A stretch of DNA of 54,493 nucleotides from Chryseobacterium sp. (GCA_003248755.1 QFQW01000017.1:1-54493), one strand, 5' to 3'; positions 31,104-40,313 are shown, numbered from the stretch's first letter. A program made the numbers and translations. Notes: a model not told the origin generated them from the letters alone.

Positions 31104-32471
31104 TTAACAAAGTTGATATTCTGGTGTTGACATAATGCTTATCATAAGATGTTTCTTACTCTTTTCAGAATTGAATTTTGTAATGGTATTCTGTAGCTTT
31201 TCATTAGGCTTTGGTAATAAAATACTGAATAGATCCTGATTAAGAATAGGAGCCATGCTTTCCCAATGGATTGTAATTGTGTTTTGTTTTTGGTTTACAA
31301 TTACTTTGCTTTCGTCCTTTCCCATATTAACATCATCATTTGATTTTGGTTCTATATCAAGTGTTTTGTAACCTGCCATTACAGATGGGATTTTCATTCT
31401 AAGGAGTAGAGTAGAACTGTCTATCCAAGACATCCCCGAAGGCCATCCTGCAACATTAGGCGGCTGTAAAAGCTCTTGCCCGAGAACTCTTTCGAAGTTG
31501 TATATAATATCTCTATTTTGTAAATCCATGGGCATTATTCTACGGATTCCGACAATCAATTCAACTGGTGATTTTATTTTGGCGCCGATGTTTTTTTCGG
31601 AATAAAACCAATCAGCGAGAAAGATTTCATCCATTAGCATCATTATATCGTAATTGGAATTGTAGAATTTTTGACTCAGAGATTTTACTATTTTCTCATC
31701 TAAGGTTTCATTGACAAAGAATTGATAAATTTTTTTGGTAACGAATTCAGCGCATTCCGGTTTTTCAAGAATGATATTGATTATATCTGTTCCGTCAAAG
31801 TTTCCGGTTTTTCCAAGAAATACCTTCTCTCCGGAATCATGCTGTTTTATGTTATCAGCAAACTCTCCCAATTCATCGTAACTCCATCCTGTGAAAGCTC
31901 TTGCCGATTCCTTGATATCTTTTTCGGTGTAAAGATTTCCTCTTCCCAGCGTGAACAGTTCCATTAGCTCTCTCGCAAAATTCTCGTTGGGTCTGGCTTT
32001 TCTGTTTTGTTGATTATTAAGAAAGTTGAGCATTGCTGAAGACTTTGAAACTTCAAAAAGTAAATCTCGAAAATTACCCAAACCACTTTTTCTAAAGATC
32101 TCAATAATTTCTTTATTAAAAAGAGCATTCTGAATTCTTGTCGCAAAATGACCGTGCCAGAAAAGAGCCATTTTTTCCCGAAGTTGATATGGCGTATTTA
32201 TCATCTGATTATGCCAAGATTTTCTTACGGAGATATTATAAACCTTGTTGAATTGATTCACCGGTTTTTTATCTGTGGCTTTTGCCATTTCCTGGTATTG
32301 TTCTGGCGTTACAGCTCGAAGGTCGGTCTGTAGAACTTGATATTCCGAAATATCTTTAATTTCTTGATATATGTTTTTCGGATTTGCATTTTTATATTTC
32401 TCAATATCATTATGATGAATACCAAAACCTGCTCTGGAAATCAAATGCTTATTTTTCAGGAAATTATTCAT
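31104..32471 (-). CDS. DUF1800 protein
   Basis: A 455-residue, mostly helical protein with the DUF1800 signature: HLISRAGFGIHHNDIEKY at the start, REKMALFWHGHFATR, RPNENFARELMELFTLGRGN and AFTGWSYDE, and QPPNVAGWPSGMSWIDSSTL near the end. Function is unknown; the family always travels with DUF1501 proteins, as here. No obvious signal peptide is seen at this start. It begins the two-gene unit. Confidence 0.9.
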   Translation of the reverse strand: MNNFLKNKHLISRAGFGIHHNDIEKYKNANPKNIYQEIKDISEYQVLQTDLRAVTPEQYQEMAKATDKKPVNQFNKVYNISVRKSWHNQMINTPYQLREKMALFWHGHFATRIQNALFNKEIIEIFRKSGLGNFRDLLFEVSKSSAMLNFLNNQQNRKARPNENFARELMELFTLGRGNLYTEKDIKESARAFTGWSYDELGEFADNIKQHDSGEKVFLGKTGNFDGTDIINIILEKPECAEFVTKKIYQFFVNETLDEKIVKSLSQKFYNSNYDIMMLMDEIFLADWFYSEKNIGAKIKSPVELIVGIRRIMPMDLQNRDIIYNFERVLGQELLQPPNVAGWPSGMSWIDSSTLLLRMKIPSVMAGYKTLDIEPKSNDDVNMGKDESKVIVNQKQNTITIHWESMAPILNQDLFSILLPKPNEKLQNTITKFNSEKSKKHLMISIMSTPEYQLC

Positions 32472-32637
32472 AAGCGATAATTTATCTGTTTGAGTGATTA
32501 ATCAAGAAATTGTTAAATCAAAAATGATGAAAATATCAGTTTATTAATAAATTTTAATATTTAATTATGATTTTAAATAATTGAAAATTAGTTTGTTGAT
32601 GGGTGTATTGTTAGGTTTATCAAACAAAAAACAGGTT

Positions 32638-32654
32638 TTGGCACGGAATTTACA
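32638..32654 (+). promoter_or_regulatory. Sigma-54-like (-24/-12) promoter
   Basis: TTGGCACGGAATTTACA matches the RpoN consensus TTGGCACG-N4-TTGCA at all but one fixed position (G to A in the -12 pair) with correct spacing. It is 34 bases before the ATG of the beta-barrel gene at 32689. No TAnnTTTG box competes. Confidence 0.6.
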
Positions 32655-32688
32655 AGTATGACCCTTGTAAAATTTAAAATTTAAAAAT

Positions 32689-33261
32689 ATGAAAACTTTA
32701 AAGCAGTTAATATTAGGCGCAGGAATTTTGGCAGGAGGATTAATGTCTGCACAGAGTTCTGATATGACCAATATGTTCAAAATAGGTCTTAACGGAGGTG
32801 TTTCAACAGGAGGTAACACCGCTGCTAATCTTGGTGTAGATTTATCTTATCAAAATTTGATAACACCGGGTTTTGGTTTAGGTATTGCAACAGGTTATAA
32901 CCATTATTTTGGGAAAGACAGAACAATCAATGGAGTTAATGTAGAAAATAATGACTTTGGTGTGATTCCGGTTGCAGCGCTTTTCAGAGTCTATCCAAAA
33001 CAAACAGGATTTTACTTTGGAGCTGATTTAGGTTACGGATTTATTGTTGGCGATGATAAAGTTGCAAAAGATATTAATGTTGACAGACCAGATGGCGGTT
33101 TTTATATCAAACCGGAAATTGGTTATCACAATCGTGACTGGAACTTTTTTGTGCAATACAATAAAACCTTTACAGGAGACAAAGGACAGATTGCTGACCA
33201 AAAATATAATGCAGGAGCAATTGGCGTAGGATTTGGCTACAACATTCCTTTGGGTAAATAA
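32689..33261 (+). CDS. Outer-membrane beta-barrel protein
   Basis: Small predicted porin-like protein of 190 residues. Signal peptide residues 1-22 (LILGAGILAGGLMSAQ). The mature chain alternates Gly/aromatic beta strands (FGLGIATGYNHYF, FYFGADLGYGFIVGDD, AIGVGFGYNIPLG at the C-terminus), consistent with an eight-stranded OmpA/OmpW-like barrel. Ligand unknown. It is probably transcribed from the -24/-12 promoter just upstream, which would place it under an RpoN-dependent activator (inference). A terminator follows. Confidence 0.8.
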   Translation: MKTLKQLILGAGILAGGLMSAQSSDMTNMFKIGLNGGVSTGGNTAANLGVDLSYQNLITPGFGLGIATGYNHYFGKDRTINGVNVENNDFGVIPVAALFRVYPKQTGFYFGADLGYGFIVGDDKVAKDINVDRPDGGFYIKPEIGYHNRDWNFFVQYNKTFTGDKGQIADQKYNAGAIGVGFGYNIPLGK

Positions 33262-33314
33262 TCAGAATTTTTCGGTTTTCTAAGAAAATCCAAAAATATT
33301 AATCAAACTATGAC

Positions 33315-33356
33315 AAATTAACGCCTTCATTTTTTTTGATGGCGTTAATTTTTTTA
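33315..33356 (+). terminator. Intrinsic terminator after the beta-barrel gene
   Basis: AAATTAACGCC / GGCGTTAATTT, 11 bp perfect, then a T-run. Confidence 0.8.
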
Positions 33357-33398
33357 AAAACTTATCATACATCAATTTTAATTTTGAATCATTCTAAG

Positions 33399-33406
33399 TA
33401 GATTTG
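33399..33406 (+). promoter_or_regulatory. -7 element (TAGATTTG) for yceI-like gene
   Basis: Exact TAnnTTTG match followed by C, 22 bases before the ATG at 33429. Confidence 0.55.
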
Positions 33407-33428
33407 CATCATTAAAATTATTAAAAAA

Positions 33429-33995
33429 ATGAAAAAAGTATTATTACTAGCTGTATTGGTAAGCGGATTAGCTTTCGGACAAACTAAAAAATTAGTAAGT
33501 TCAGACGTACACTGGTGGGGTTATAAAATCGCAAAAACAGAAGCGTCTTCTCACGATGGAACTGTGAATGTAAAATCTGGAAACTTGGTTATCAAAAATG
33601 GAGCAGTTGTAGGAGGAGATTTCGTATTGGATATGACTTCTATCAATTCTACTGACCTTTCTGGAGAATACCAAGGAAAATTGAATGGTCACTTGAAAAA
33701 TGGTGATTTCTTCGAAGTTGAAAAATATCCGACTGCAACTTACAAAATTACTTCTGTAAAGAAAAACTCTAACAAAGATTACAACTTTGTAGTTAACGGA
33801 AACTTGACTGTAAAAGGTAAAACTAATCCGGTTTCTTTCCCTGCAAAAATCACTTCTGCAAACGGAGTTGTGACTTTGGAATCTGATAAATTCTCTTTTG
33901 ACAGACAAAAATTTGACGTAGCTTACAAATCTACAATGCAAGATGTTTTGGTAAAAGACGATGTTGATTTGAAAGTTAAAATCAGCGTAAAATAA
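33429..33995 (+). CDS. YceI-family periplasmic lipid-binding-like protein
   Basis: Secreted lipocalin-like protein of 188 residues with a signal peptide (residues 1-18, ending GLAFGQ). YceI motifs are visible: VHWWGYKIAKTEASSHDGTV, FVLDMTSINSTDL, LNGHLKNGDFFEVEKYPTAT and FSFDRQKFDVAYKS. Structural members bind polyisoprenoids in the barrel; biological roles are poorly defined. It is a single gene with its own promoter and terminator. Confidence 0.93.
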   Translation: MKKVLLLAVLVSGLAFGQTKKLVSSDVHWWGYKIAKTEASSHDGTVNVKSGNLVIKNGAVVGGDFVLDMTSINSTDLSGEYQGKLNGHLKNGDFFEVEKYPTATYKITSVKKNSNKDYNFVVNGNLTVKGKTNPVSFPAKITSANGVVTLESDKFSFDRQKFDVAYKSTMQDVLVKDDVDLKVKISVK

Positions 33996-34018
33996 TTTTC
34001 CAAAAAAAATATATTTTC

Positions 34019-34048
34019 AAGGGCAGAATTTTTTCTGCTCTTTTTTTG
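34019..34048 (+). terminator. Intrinsic terminator after yceI-like gene
   Basis: AGGGCAGAA / TTCTGCTCT stem with a short T loop, then seven T residues. Confidence 0.8.
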
Positions 34049-34052
34049 TTGT

Positions 34053-34060
34053 TATATTTG
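34053..34060 (+). promoter_or_regulatory. -7 element (TATATTTG) for the hydrolase gene
   Basis: Exact TAnnTTTG match directly after the preceding terminator, 26 bases before the ATG at 34087. Confidence 0.5.
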
Positions 34061-34086
34061 AGCAAAACACAAAAGAAATTTATCAA

Positions 34087-34728
34087 ATGAAATTATACAT
34101 AATAAGCGGTCTCGGAGCAGATGAAAAAGTTTTGGAAAAACTGACTTTCAATCCGAAAATTGAGCCAGTTCATATTCCTTGGCTCATTCCGGAAAAGGAA
34201 GAAGATTTTCATCACTATGTGTGTAGAATGGCTGTGACAATAGATACTTCAGAAGAGTTTTATCTTTTAGGGTATTCATTTGGAGGAATAATGGTTCAGG
34301 AAATTCAAAAACTGAAACCTGCAAAAAAGATTGTGATTTTGGGAAGTATCAGATGTGATGCAGAGAAATCAAAACTTATCAAAGCCGGAGGAAGAACCAA
34401 TGCTGTCAGATACATTCCGCTTAATTTTTTTGGAAATACAAGTTCCACTTTTTATAGATTTCTAAAAAAGATTTTTGATTCCAAAAATGCCAATCTTACT
34501 CAATATTTAACAATTCAAGACCCGTATTACCTAAAATGGTCTATGGAAAAAGTAGCAAAATGGAAATTTGAAAAGATTCCAAATGTTATTCAGATTTTGG
34601 CAGATAAAGACATGGTTTTTCCGATTAAAAATTCACAACCGGATTTTATCATAAAGAATGCGACACATCTTTTTCCATTGACAAAAGCAAAGCAGGTTTC
34701 TGAGATTCTCAAGACAATTTTTGTGTGA
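34087..34728 (+). CDS. Alpha/beta hydrolase
   Basis: Small alpha/beta-hydrolase-fold enzyme of 213 residues, substrate unknown. The nucleophile elbow is GYSFGG (Ser near residue 62), preceded by the oxyanion-type opening IISGLGADEKVL. The acid is the Asp in ILADKDMVFP and the catalytic His is in ATHLFPL. There is no signal peptide, so it is cytoplasmic. It stands alone before a 314-base gap. Confidence 0.82.
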   Translation: MKLYIISGLGADEKVLEKLTFNPKIEPVHIPWLIPEKEEDFHHYVCRMAVTIDTSEEFYLLGYSFGGIMVQEIQKLKPAKKIVILGSIRCDAEKSKLIKAGGRTNAVRYIPLNFFGNTSSTFYRFLKKIFDSKNANLTQYLTIQDPYYLKWSMEKVAKWKFEKIPNVIQILADKDMVFPIKNSQPDFIIKNATHLFPLTKAKQVSEILKTIFV

Positions 34729-34741
34729 AATTTTTATTTGA

Positions 34742-34958
34742 GAACTTATCATGAGCTTGTCGAAGGGCTCCAAACCTAACGAAGTGATGTTCGACGAAGT
34801 CAATCTTTTTTGCAGACGATTTCAGAGAATTAAAATTTAGATTTGCGAAATTTCCAAATCAGATAAAAAATCAAAATATTAGCTGAGCGAAGCGCCTTTT
34901 TGAACCTTAAATATTTTCAATAATTTCAAAAAAACATTATGCTCTTTGCGGTCAAAAA
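34742..34958. repeat. Intergenic repeats in the gap before sdaA
   Basis: The gap holds a REP-like unit, ATCATGAGCTTGTCGAAGGG (34748-34767), a second short GTTCGACGAAGTC (34789-34801), and AGCTGAGCGAAGCGC (34881-34895). It also holds a degraded inverted repeat, TTTTTGAACC (34897-34906) / GGTCAAAAA (34950-34958), that recalls the ends of the 20320 element. No gene is seen here. Confidence 0.4.
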
Positions 34959-35042
34959 ATATAAGAATTAATGCTAATAATATAAAGTTGCGCCGATTTC
35001 AAAAATCAATTACATTTACAAACGATAATTTTTTACAATTTA

Positions 35043-36461
35043 ATGGAGTCTATCAGTGTTTTTGATATCATAAAAATCGGAATTGGACCATCTTCTTCCC
35101 ACACAATGGGACCTTGGAACGCTGCAGGAATGTTTCTGGATTTGGTCAAACGAAATCATTCTTTACAAGATGTGAAAGAAGTTTTCGTGGAATTCTTTGG
35201 TTCATTGGCAAAAACAGGAGTTGGTCACGGAACTGATATTGCAGGAATGCTTGGTCTTAGTGGAGAAAACTTCCGAACGATTGATACCAATAAAATTGAT
35301 GAAAAAATTAAAAAAATAAAGTCAGAACAAAAAATCAATCTTGGTGGAGAAATCTGGTTACCATTTATTTACGGACATCATTTGATTCTCAACAAAGAAC
35401 AATCGCTGGACTTCCATCCGAATGGAATGATTTTCAAAGTTATTTTCGAAAACGGAGAGGAATTAAGTCAGGATTACTATTCAGTTGGAGGAGGTTTTGT
35501 GGCTACAAAAGAAGATAATTCGATTGAGGAAAAATGTGTGAGGACATTATATCCCTGTCATCACGGAAGCGATATTCTCAAATATTGTGAAAAGCTTAAC
35601 CTTAATAAAATCTCAGATTTGGTTTTCCTTAACGAAGAATCTTGGAGAACCCACGAAGAAACTCGTCAAAAAGCTCTCGAGATTTGGGATAATATAAAAG
35701 ATTGTGTTTATAAGAGTATCAACAAAAAAGGAATTCTTCCAGGCGGACTGAACGTCACAAGACGTGCTTCCGAAATGAATGAAAAACTACTCGGGACTCA
35801 GATTTACAAAAATAAAAACGAATGGTTCGAAATGGTAAAGAATGAGCAAAAAACATTCAGTTCGGTTACCAAGTGGGTTTCCTGTTTTGCTCTCGCTGTC
35901 AACGAAGAAAATGCTTCTTTTGGGCGAATCATCACCGCGCCAACTAATGGTGCAAGTGGTATAATTCCTGCAGTTTTGATGTATGCACAGACTTTTACTG
36001 AATTCAATTCGGAAGAAGATATTATTAGATTTTTATTAGTTGCTGGAGAAATCGGAACTATTTTTAAGAAAAATGCAACTATTTCAGCAGCAATGGGAGG
36101 TTGTCAGGCAGAAGTAGGAGTTTCGTCTGCAATGGCAGCAGCTGGTCTTACAGAGATTTCTGGAGGAACACCTGGTCAGGTTTTGATGGCAGCAGAAATT
36201 GCAATGGAGCATCATCTAGGATTGACGTGCGATCCTATTGGTGGATTAGTCCAAATTCCTTGCATCGAAAGAAATTCTATGGGTGCAATGAAAGCCATTA
36301 CAGCAGCTTCTCTTGCTTTGGACGGCGACCCGACAAAAGCCAAAGTTTCTTTGGATAGTGTCATCAAATCTATGTGGGAAACAGCATTAGATATGAATTC
36401 AAAATACAAAGAGACTTCTGAGGGTGGATTGGCTGTAGCTGTGAATGTAGCTGAATGTTAA
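35043..36461 (+). CDS. sdaA: L-serine ammonia-lyase (single-chain, iron-sulfur type)
   Basis: Deaminates L-serine to pyruvate and ammonia using an oxygen-sensitive [4Fe-4S] cluster. The 472-residue protein has the beta domain first (SVFDIIKIGIGPSSSHTMGP, with the SSSHT substrate-binding stretch) and the alpha domain second (IITAPTNGASGIIPAVLMYA). Cluster cysteines are in MGGCQAEVGVSSAMAAA, LTCDPIGG and VQIPCIERN. This is the fused SdaA/SdaB layout of many Gram-negatives. The next gene starts 18 bases after its stop but looks functionally unrelated. Confidence 0.95.
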   Translation: MESISVFDIIKIGIGPSSSHTMGPWNAAGMFLDLVKRNHSLQDVKEVFVEFFGSLAKTGVGHGTDIAGMLGLSGENFRTIDTNKIDEKIKKIKSEQKINLGGEIWLPFIYGHHLILNKEQSLDFHPNGMIFKVIFENGEELSQDYYSVGGGFVATKEDNSIEEKCVRTLYPCHHGSDILKYCEKLNLNKISDLVFLNEESWRTHEETRQKALEIWDNIKDCVYKSINKKGILPGGLNVTRRASEMNEKLLGTQIYKNKNEWFEMVKNEQKTFSSVTKWVSCFALAVNEENASFGRIITAPTNGASGIIPAVLMYAQTFTEFNSEEDIIRFLLVAGEIGTIFKKNATISAAMGGCQAEVGVSSAMAAAGLTEISGGTPGQVLMAAEIAMEHHLGLTCDPIGGLVQIPCIERNSMGAMKAITAASLALDGDPTKAKVSLDSVIKSMWETALDMNSKYKETSEGGLAVAVNVAEC

Positions 36462-36479
36462 CTATGACTCATTGAAACT

Positions 36480-37724
36480 ATGATTTTAATACAGAAAACT
36501 TTAAAATATATTTTCAATTACAGAATTTTTTGTTTGTTTAATTTTATAATGCTGATTTTGAGAATTTTGTATTCTTGTAAAATGGGATTTTCAGCATTGA
36601 CTTTTGAGGATTGGGGAATTGCGAATAATCTGGTAAATCATAATATCTATGCGGAATTTCCTGAAGTTGGTGCAACAGCTTATAAAATGCCAGTAAATCC
36701 TCTTTTTCTTACTTTTTTTGTTTGGCTTTTCGGGAAAAATGCAATGATGATGGCTGTCATTGCACAGAGCTTAATTAGCTTTGTGATACCGGTATTAATA
36801 ATAAAAATTTCAAGAATCTTTACGGCTGAAAACATTGGTATTTTAACTGCGTATTTTTTTATATTTTCTCCATCATATTTTATTTATGTTAATACATTAG
36901 AAAATACAATTATATTTATATTCATATTTCTTAATTTTCTGTATTGGTTTTTTACAATATGGAAATCGGGATCTGATACTAAGAATATTATAATATTCTC
37001 GATAAGTTCGGCGCTTCTTTTTCTCTGTCAGGTTGTATCTGTTCCATTTGGTTTGATTTTGATACTTTCTTTATTCATTTTTAAAAAAGTAAGGTTTAGA
37101 GGCATTTTTATAATTATAACTTTGGTAGTTGTACTGTATTCTCCATGGGTAATACGAAATTATATTGTTTTTGACCGGATTATACTAACAAAAACTCCCG
37201 TTTGGCAAAACATACATTTTGGTTTTTTTGAAGAAACACAAGTGTTTTCTGAACTACAAAAAGTGCCAATTAAGAGAGCAAATGAGATCAGAAGAATCAG
37301 AACATATACTGATGAATTCGAAATGGAAAAACTTTTTAAAAAAGAAGTACTACAATTTGAAAAAGAAGATCGTTTTATAAATGTCAAAAAAGCCTTTGCT
37401 AATCTCTTGTATCTTTGGTATGTTCCGTCAAGATATTTTTATGATAATTCGATTTCTGTCCTCATCGGGAGAAAGATTTATGTTGTTGTACTTAATCTGT
37501 TAACAATTATTTGCTTGATAAAAGTAGCAAGAAGAAAACAATGGTACTTATTTACGTTTTCAATTTTACTTTTTCTAAATTTTAGTGCTCCGTATATGAT
37601 TGGGCAGGCTGCAATGACCAGATTCAAATTGGATTTTGAATGGTATCAGTTGTTTCTGGTATCTTATCTGTTAAGTTTTATTAATATTAATAGAATCAAA
37701 AAACTGCAATCAGTTGATAATTAA
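36480..37724 (+). CDS. Multi-pass GT-C-type glycosyltransferase-like membrane protein
   Basis: A 414-residue integral membrane protein with about nine to ten helices. The first loop (FSALTFEDWGIANNLVNHNI then Y) has the acidic residues and spacing of GT39/PMT-type catalytic loops, followed by YKMPVNPLFLTFFVWLFG. YSPWVIRNYIVF closes the membrane domain, as is typical in this superfamily. A soluble insert of about 90 residues (240-330) is unusual. Codon use is very AT-rich, partly explained by Phe/Ile/Leu content. Donor and acceptor are unknown; no polysaccharide genes adjoin it. A general GT-C assignment is likely, the precise family uncertain. Confidence 0.6.
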   Translation: MILIQKTLKYIFNYRIFCLFNFIMLILRILYSCKMGFSALTFEDWGIANNLVNHNIYAEFPEVGATAYKMPVNPLFLTFFVWLFGKNAMMMAVIAQSLISFVIPVLIIKISRIFTAENIGILTAYFFIFSPSYFIYVNTLENTIIFIFIFLNFLYWFFTIWKSGSDTKNIIIFSISSALLFLCQVVSVPFGLILILSLFIFKKVRFRGIFIIITLVVVLYSPWVIRNYIVFDRIILTKTPVWQNIHFGFFEETQVFSELQKVPIKRANEIRRIRTYTDEFEMEKLFKKEVLQFEKEDRFINVKKAFANLLYLWYVPSRYFYDNSISVLIGRKIYVVVLNLLTIICLIKVARRKQWYLFTFSILLFLNFSAPYMIGQAAMTRFKLDFEWYQLFLVSYLLSFININRIKKLQSVDN

Positions 37725-37778
37725 TGAAAAATTAATTTTGTAAAAAAAGATTAAAAAAATTATCAAAAATAAAATTCG

Positions 37779-37786
37779 TATCTTTG
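37779..37786 (+). promoter_or_regulatory. -7 element (TATCTTTG) for the DEAD-box helicase
   Basis: Exact TAnnTTTG match followed by C, 22 bases before the ATG at 37809. Confidence 0.6.
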
Positions 37787-37808
37787 CGCCAAATTAGACG
37801 ATCTTTAA

Positions 37809-39500
37809 ATGAATTTATTTACGGAATCCAATCTTAGCGCTGAAGTTCTTCAGGCGATTGGCGACCTCGGCTTCGTAGAGCCGACAGAAATCCAAAAACA
37901 GACTATTCCTTTTATCTCTACAGATACTCGCGATCTTATCGCACTTGCGGCAACAGGAACAGGCAAAACAGCAGCATTTTCGCTTCCGATTTTGGATATG
38001 ATAGACGACAACAGTCGTAAAATCCAATTATTGGTGCTTTGCCCTACTAGAGAACTTTGCCTCCAGATTACCAAAGACATCAAAAATTATACGAAATACC
38101 TAAAAAACATCAAGACTACCGCAGTCTATGGTGGTAGCAGCATTATGGATCAGATCCGATCTTTGAGAGACAAACCACAGATCATTGTGGGAACTCCAGG
38201 TCGTGTGATCGATATGATCGGAAGAAAAGCACTTGACTTTTCCGAAGTACAATGGGTAGTTTTGGATGAGGCTGACGAAATGTTATCTATGGGTTTCAAA
38301 GATGATTTGGAAACAATCCTTAGTGAAACTCCTGAGACTAAACAAACTTTCTTGTTCTCTGCAACGATGAACAAAGAAGTAGAACGTATTTCTAAGAACT
38401 ATTTGACCAATCCTCACAGAATTTCTGTTGGATCAATCAATGCAGTTAAGAAAAATATCAAGCACGAATACTATGTAGTTGGATACAGACAGAAAAAAGA
38501 AGCTTTGAAGCGATTAATCGATGCAAATCCGAATCAATATTCGATTATTTTCTGTAGAACCAGAATGGAAACTCAGGAAATTGCAGATTTCTTGATGCAG
38601 AACGGGTATGCGGCAGACGCTCTTCATGGTGATCTTTCTCAGGCGCAGAGAGATACGGTAATGAAGAAATTCAGACTGAAAAATATTGATATTTTGGTTG
38701 CGACAGATGTTGCTGCTAGAGGTTTGGATGTTGACTCTTTGACTCACGTAATCCATTTTTCTTTACCAGATGATCCTGAAGTTTTTGTTCACAGAAGTGG
38801 AAGAACTGGTAGGGCAGGTAAGGATGGGATTTCTATGGCATTAATAAAGCCGGAAGAAAGCAGAAAACTTAAGCAAATCAAATCTGAAACTAAAATTGAG
38901 ATTGAGGAGAAAAAGATTCCAACAGGAAAAGATATCATCAAAGCTCAGGTTGGTGGTGTTTTCGAAAAATTATTGACAGAACATGAGGATATCTTCGAGT
39001 TTGATGATTCTCTGATTCCTGACCTTTCCAATTTTACAAAAGAAGAATTGGTGCATCAGTTATTACAATTTCAATTGAAAGATCTTGCAACTTACTATAA
39101 AGATAGAAACGATATCCAGCAGCAGGAGTTCAACAGAGATGACAGAGGAAGCAGCAGAAGGGAAAGAGGAAGAGAGCGTGAAAGAAACGGTGAAAAGAGA
39201 GAAAGAAGAGACCGAAACGATAGAAATGACAGAGGAGGAAAACCTAGACAAAGGAACGAGGATATGGTAAGATTCTTCTTCAATCTTGGAAAAAGAGACC
39301 AACTGAAAAAAGTTGACATGCTGGACATCATCAATAAGGCTACTTCTAAATCTAAAAAAAGAGCTGATATCGGTAATATCGAGATTTTAGACAAATTTAG
39401 TTTCTTTGAAATCGAGAAGTCTTTCAAGAACGAAGTTTTAGACGGATTGACTAGCATGAAATTTCGGGGAAAAGAAATGCGTGCCGAAGTTGCAAATTAA
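37809..39500 (+). CDS. DEAD-box RNA helicase with DbpA-type RNA-binding tail (DeaD/CshA-like)
   Basis: ATP-dependent RNA helicase, probably for ribosome assembly and RNA turnover, especially in the cold. The 563-residue protein has the Q motif (GFVEPTEIQKQTI), Walker A AATGTGKTAA, DEADEM, SAT (LFSATM) and motif VI HRSGRTGRAG. A charged Arg/Glu/Asp linker follows (about residues 437-480; RRERGRERERNGEKRERRDR), then a DbpA-type RRM-like domain (MVRFFFNLGKRDQLKKVDML, about 487-560) that targets structured RNA. It is a single gene with a clean promoter and terminator. Confidence 0.93.
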   Translation: MNLFTESNLSAEVLQAIGDLGFVEPTEIQKQTIPFISTDTRDLIALAATGTGKTAAFSLPILDMIDDNSRKIQLLVLCPTRELCLQITKDIKNYTKYLKNIKTTAVYGGSSIMDQIRSLRDKPQIIVGTPGRVIDMIGRKALDFSEVQWVVLDEADEMLSMGFKDDLETILSETPETKQTFLFSATMNKEVERISKNYLTNPHRISVGSINAVKKNIKHEYYVVGYRQKKEALKRLIDANPNQYSIIFCRTRMETQEIADFLMQNGYAADALHGDLSQAQRDTVMKKFRLKNIDILVATDVAARGLDVDSLTHVIHFSLPDDPEVFVHRSGRTGRAGKDGISMALIKPEESRKLKQIKSETKIEIEEKKIPTGKDIIKAQVGGVFEKLLTEHEDIFEFDDSLIPDLSNFTKEELVHQLLQFQLKDLATYYKDRNDIQQQEFNRDDRGSSRRERGRERERNGEKRERRDRNDRNDRGGKPRQRNEDMVRFFFNLGKRDQLKKVDMLDIINKATSKSKKRADIGNIEILDKFSFFEIEKSFKNEVLDGLTSMKFRGKEMRAEVAN

Positions 39501-39537
39501 TGATAAAACATTAATAAATATTTAAAATAAAATTTGT

Positions 39538-39570
39538 AAAAACCTGCTAATCAGCAGGTTTTTGCTTTTT
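39538..39570 (+). terminator. Intrinsic terminator after the helicase
   Basis: AAAAACCTGCT / AGCAGGTTTTT, an 11-bp perfect stem with a 4-base loop, then T-rich sequence. Confidence 0.85.
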
Positions 39571-39649
39571 TTAATCTTAATGAAAAATTAATATTAAAGT
39601 TTTTAGGTAAGGTTTTTTTGTTTCATATTTGCAGAAATTAAACATAAAA

Positions 39650-40288
39650 ATGGGAATAGGTAATATTTTCAGAGCATTCCAGCCAAAAGATAAAATCTTT
39701 TTTGATCTGTTTCTTCGCGTAGCGGATAACTTAGTAGAGATGTCAAAAACGTTTCATGACGGTTTGCTGGATTTTGATATCAATGATGAAACATTGTTGA
39801 ATCAAATGAGTGACTACGAACACAAATTAGATGATCTTACGCATGAGATTTTTGTACAATTGGGTGAAAACTTTATCACACCTTTTGATAGAGAAGATAT
39901 CAATTATCTGGCGTCTGGTTTGGATGATATTGCAGATTATATCTATGCTTCTGCAAAATATATTTACCTTTACAAAAGCCCGGACAACAAAGTTTATTCC
40001 GAGTTTTCTCTATTGATTTACAAATCTTGTTTAGAAATCAAGAAGGCTTTGGAAAATTTGAAAGATTTCAAAAACCCAGACGAAGTAAGAGAATCTTGTA
40101 TCAAAATCAATTCTTATGAGAATATTGCTGATGACGTATTGAGCCAGGCTATCGTAAAATTGTTTGAGACTAATGATGCTATCCTGATTATCAAGCAAAA
40201 ATCTATTTTGGACTATCTGGAGATTGTTACAGATAAAGCAGAAGATGTTGCTAACACAATGGAAAGCATAGTTATCAAATACGCATAG
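39650..40288 (+). CDS. DUF47/PhoU-like regulator of phosphate transport
   Basis: All-helical PhoU-like protein of 212 residues. ATG 39650 (MGIGNIFRAFQPKDKIFFDL) matches the usual family start; the open frame continues further upstream into a promoter-like ATATTTG. Family features: a four-helix bundle with DDLTHEIFVQLGENFITPFD and GLDDIADYIYASAKY, the acidic metal-binding positions of PhoU. DUF47 genes sit next to PiT transporters and are thought to modulate them; the PiT gene follows here after 25 bases. Confidence 0.9.
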   Translation: MGIGNIFRAFQPKDKIFFDLFLRVADNLVEMSKTFHDGLLDFDINDETLLNQMSDYEHKLDDLTHEIFVQLGENFITPFDREDINYLASGLDDIADYIYASAKYIYLYKSPDNKVYSEFSLLIYKSCLEIKKALENLKDFKNPDEVRESCIKINSYENIADDVLSQAIVKLFETNDAILIIKQKSILDYLEIVTDKAEDVANTMESIVIKYA

Positions 40289-40313
40289 AAAGCGGGATTA
40301 AAATTAAAAACGA

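Noticed and set aside
39085..39302. Highly charged alternative frames in the helicase linker
   Set aside because: They arise from the Arg/Glu-rich low-complexity linker of the real helicase gene.
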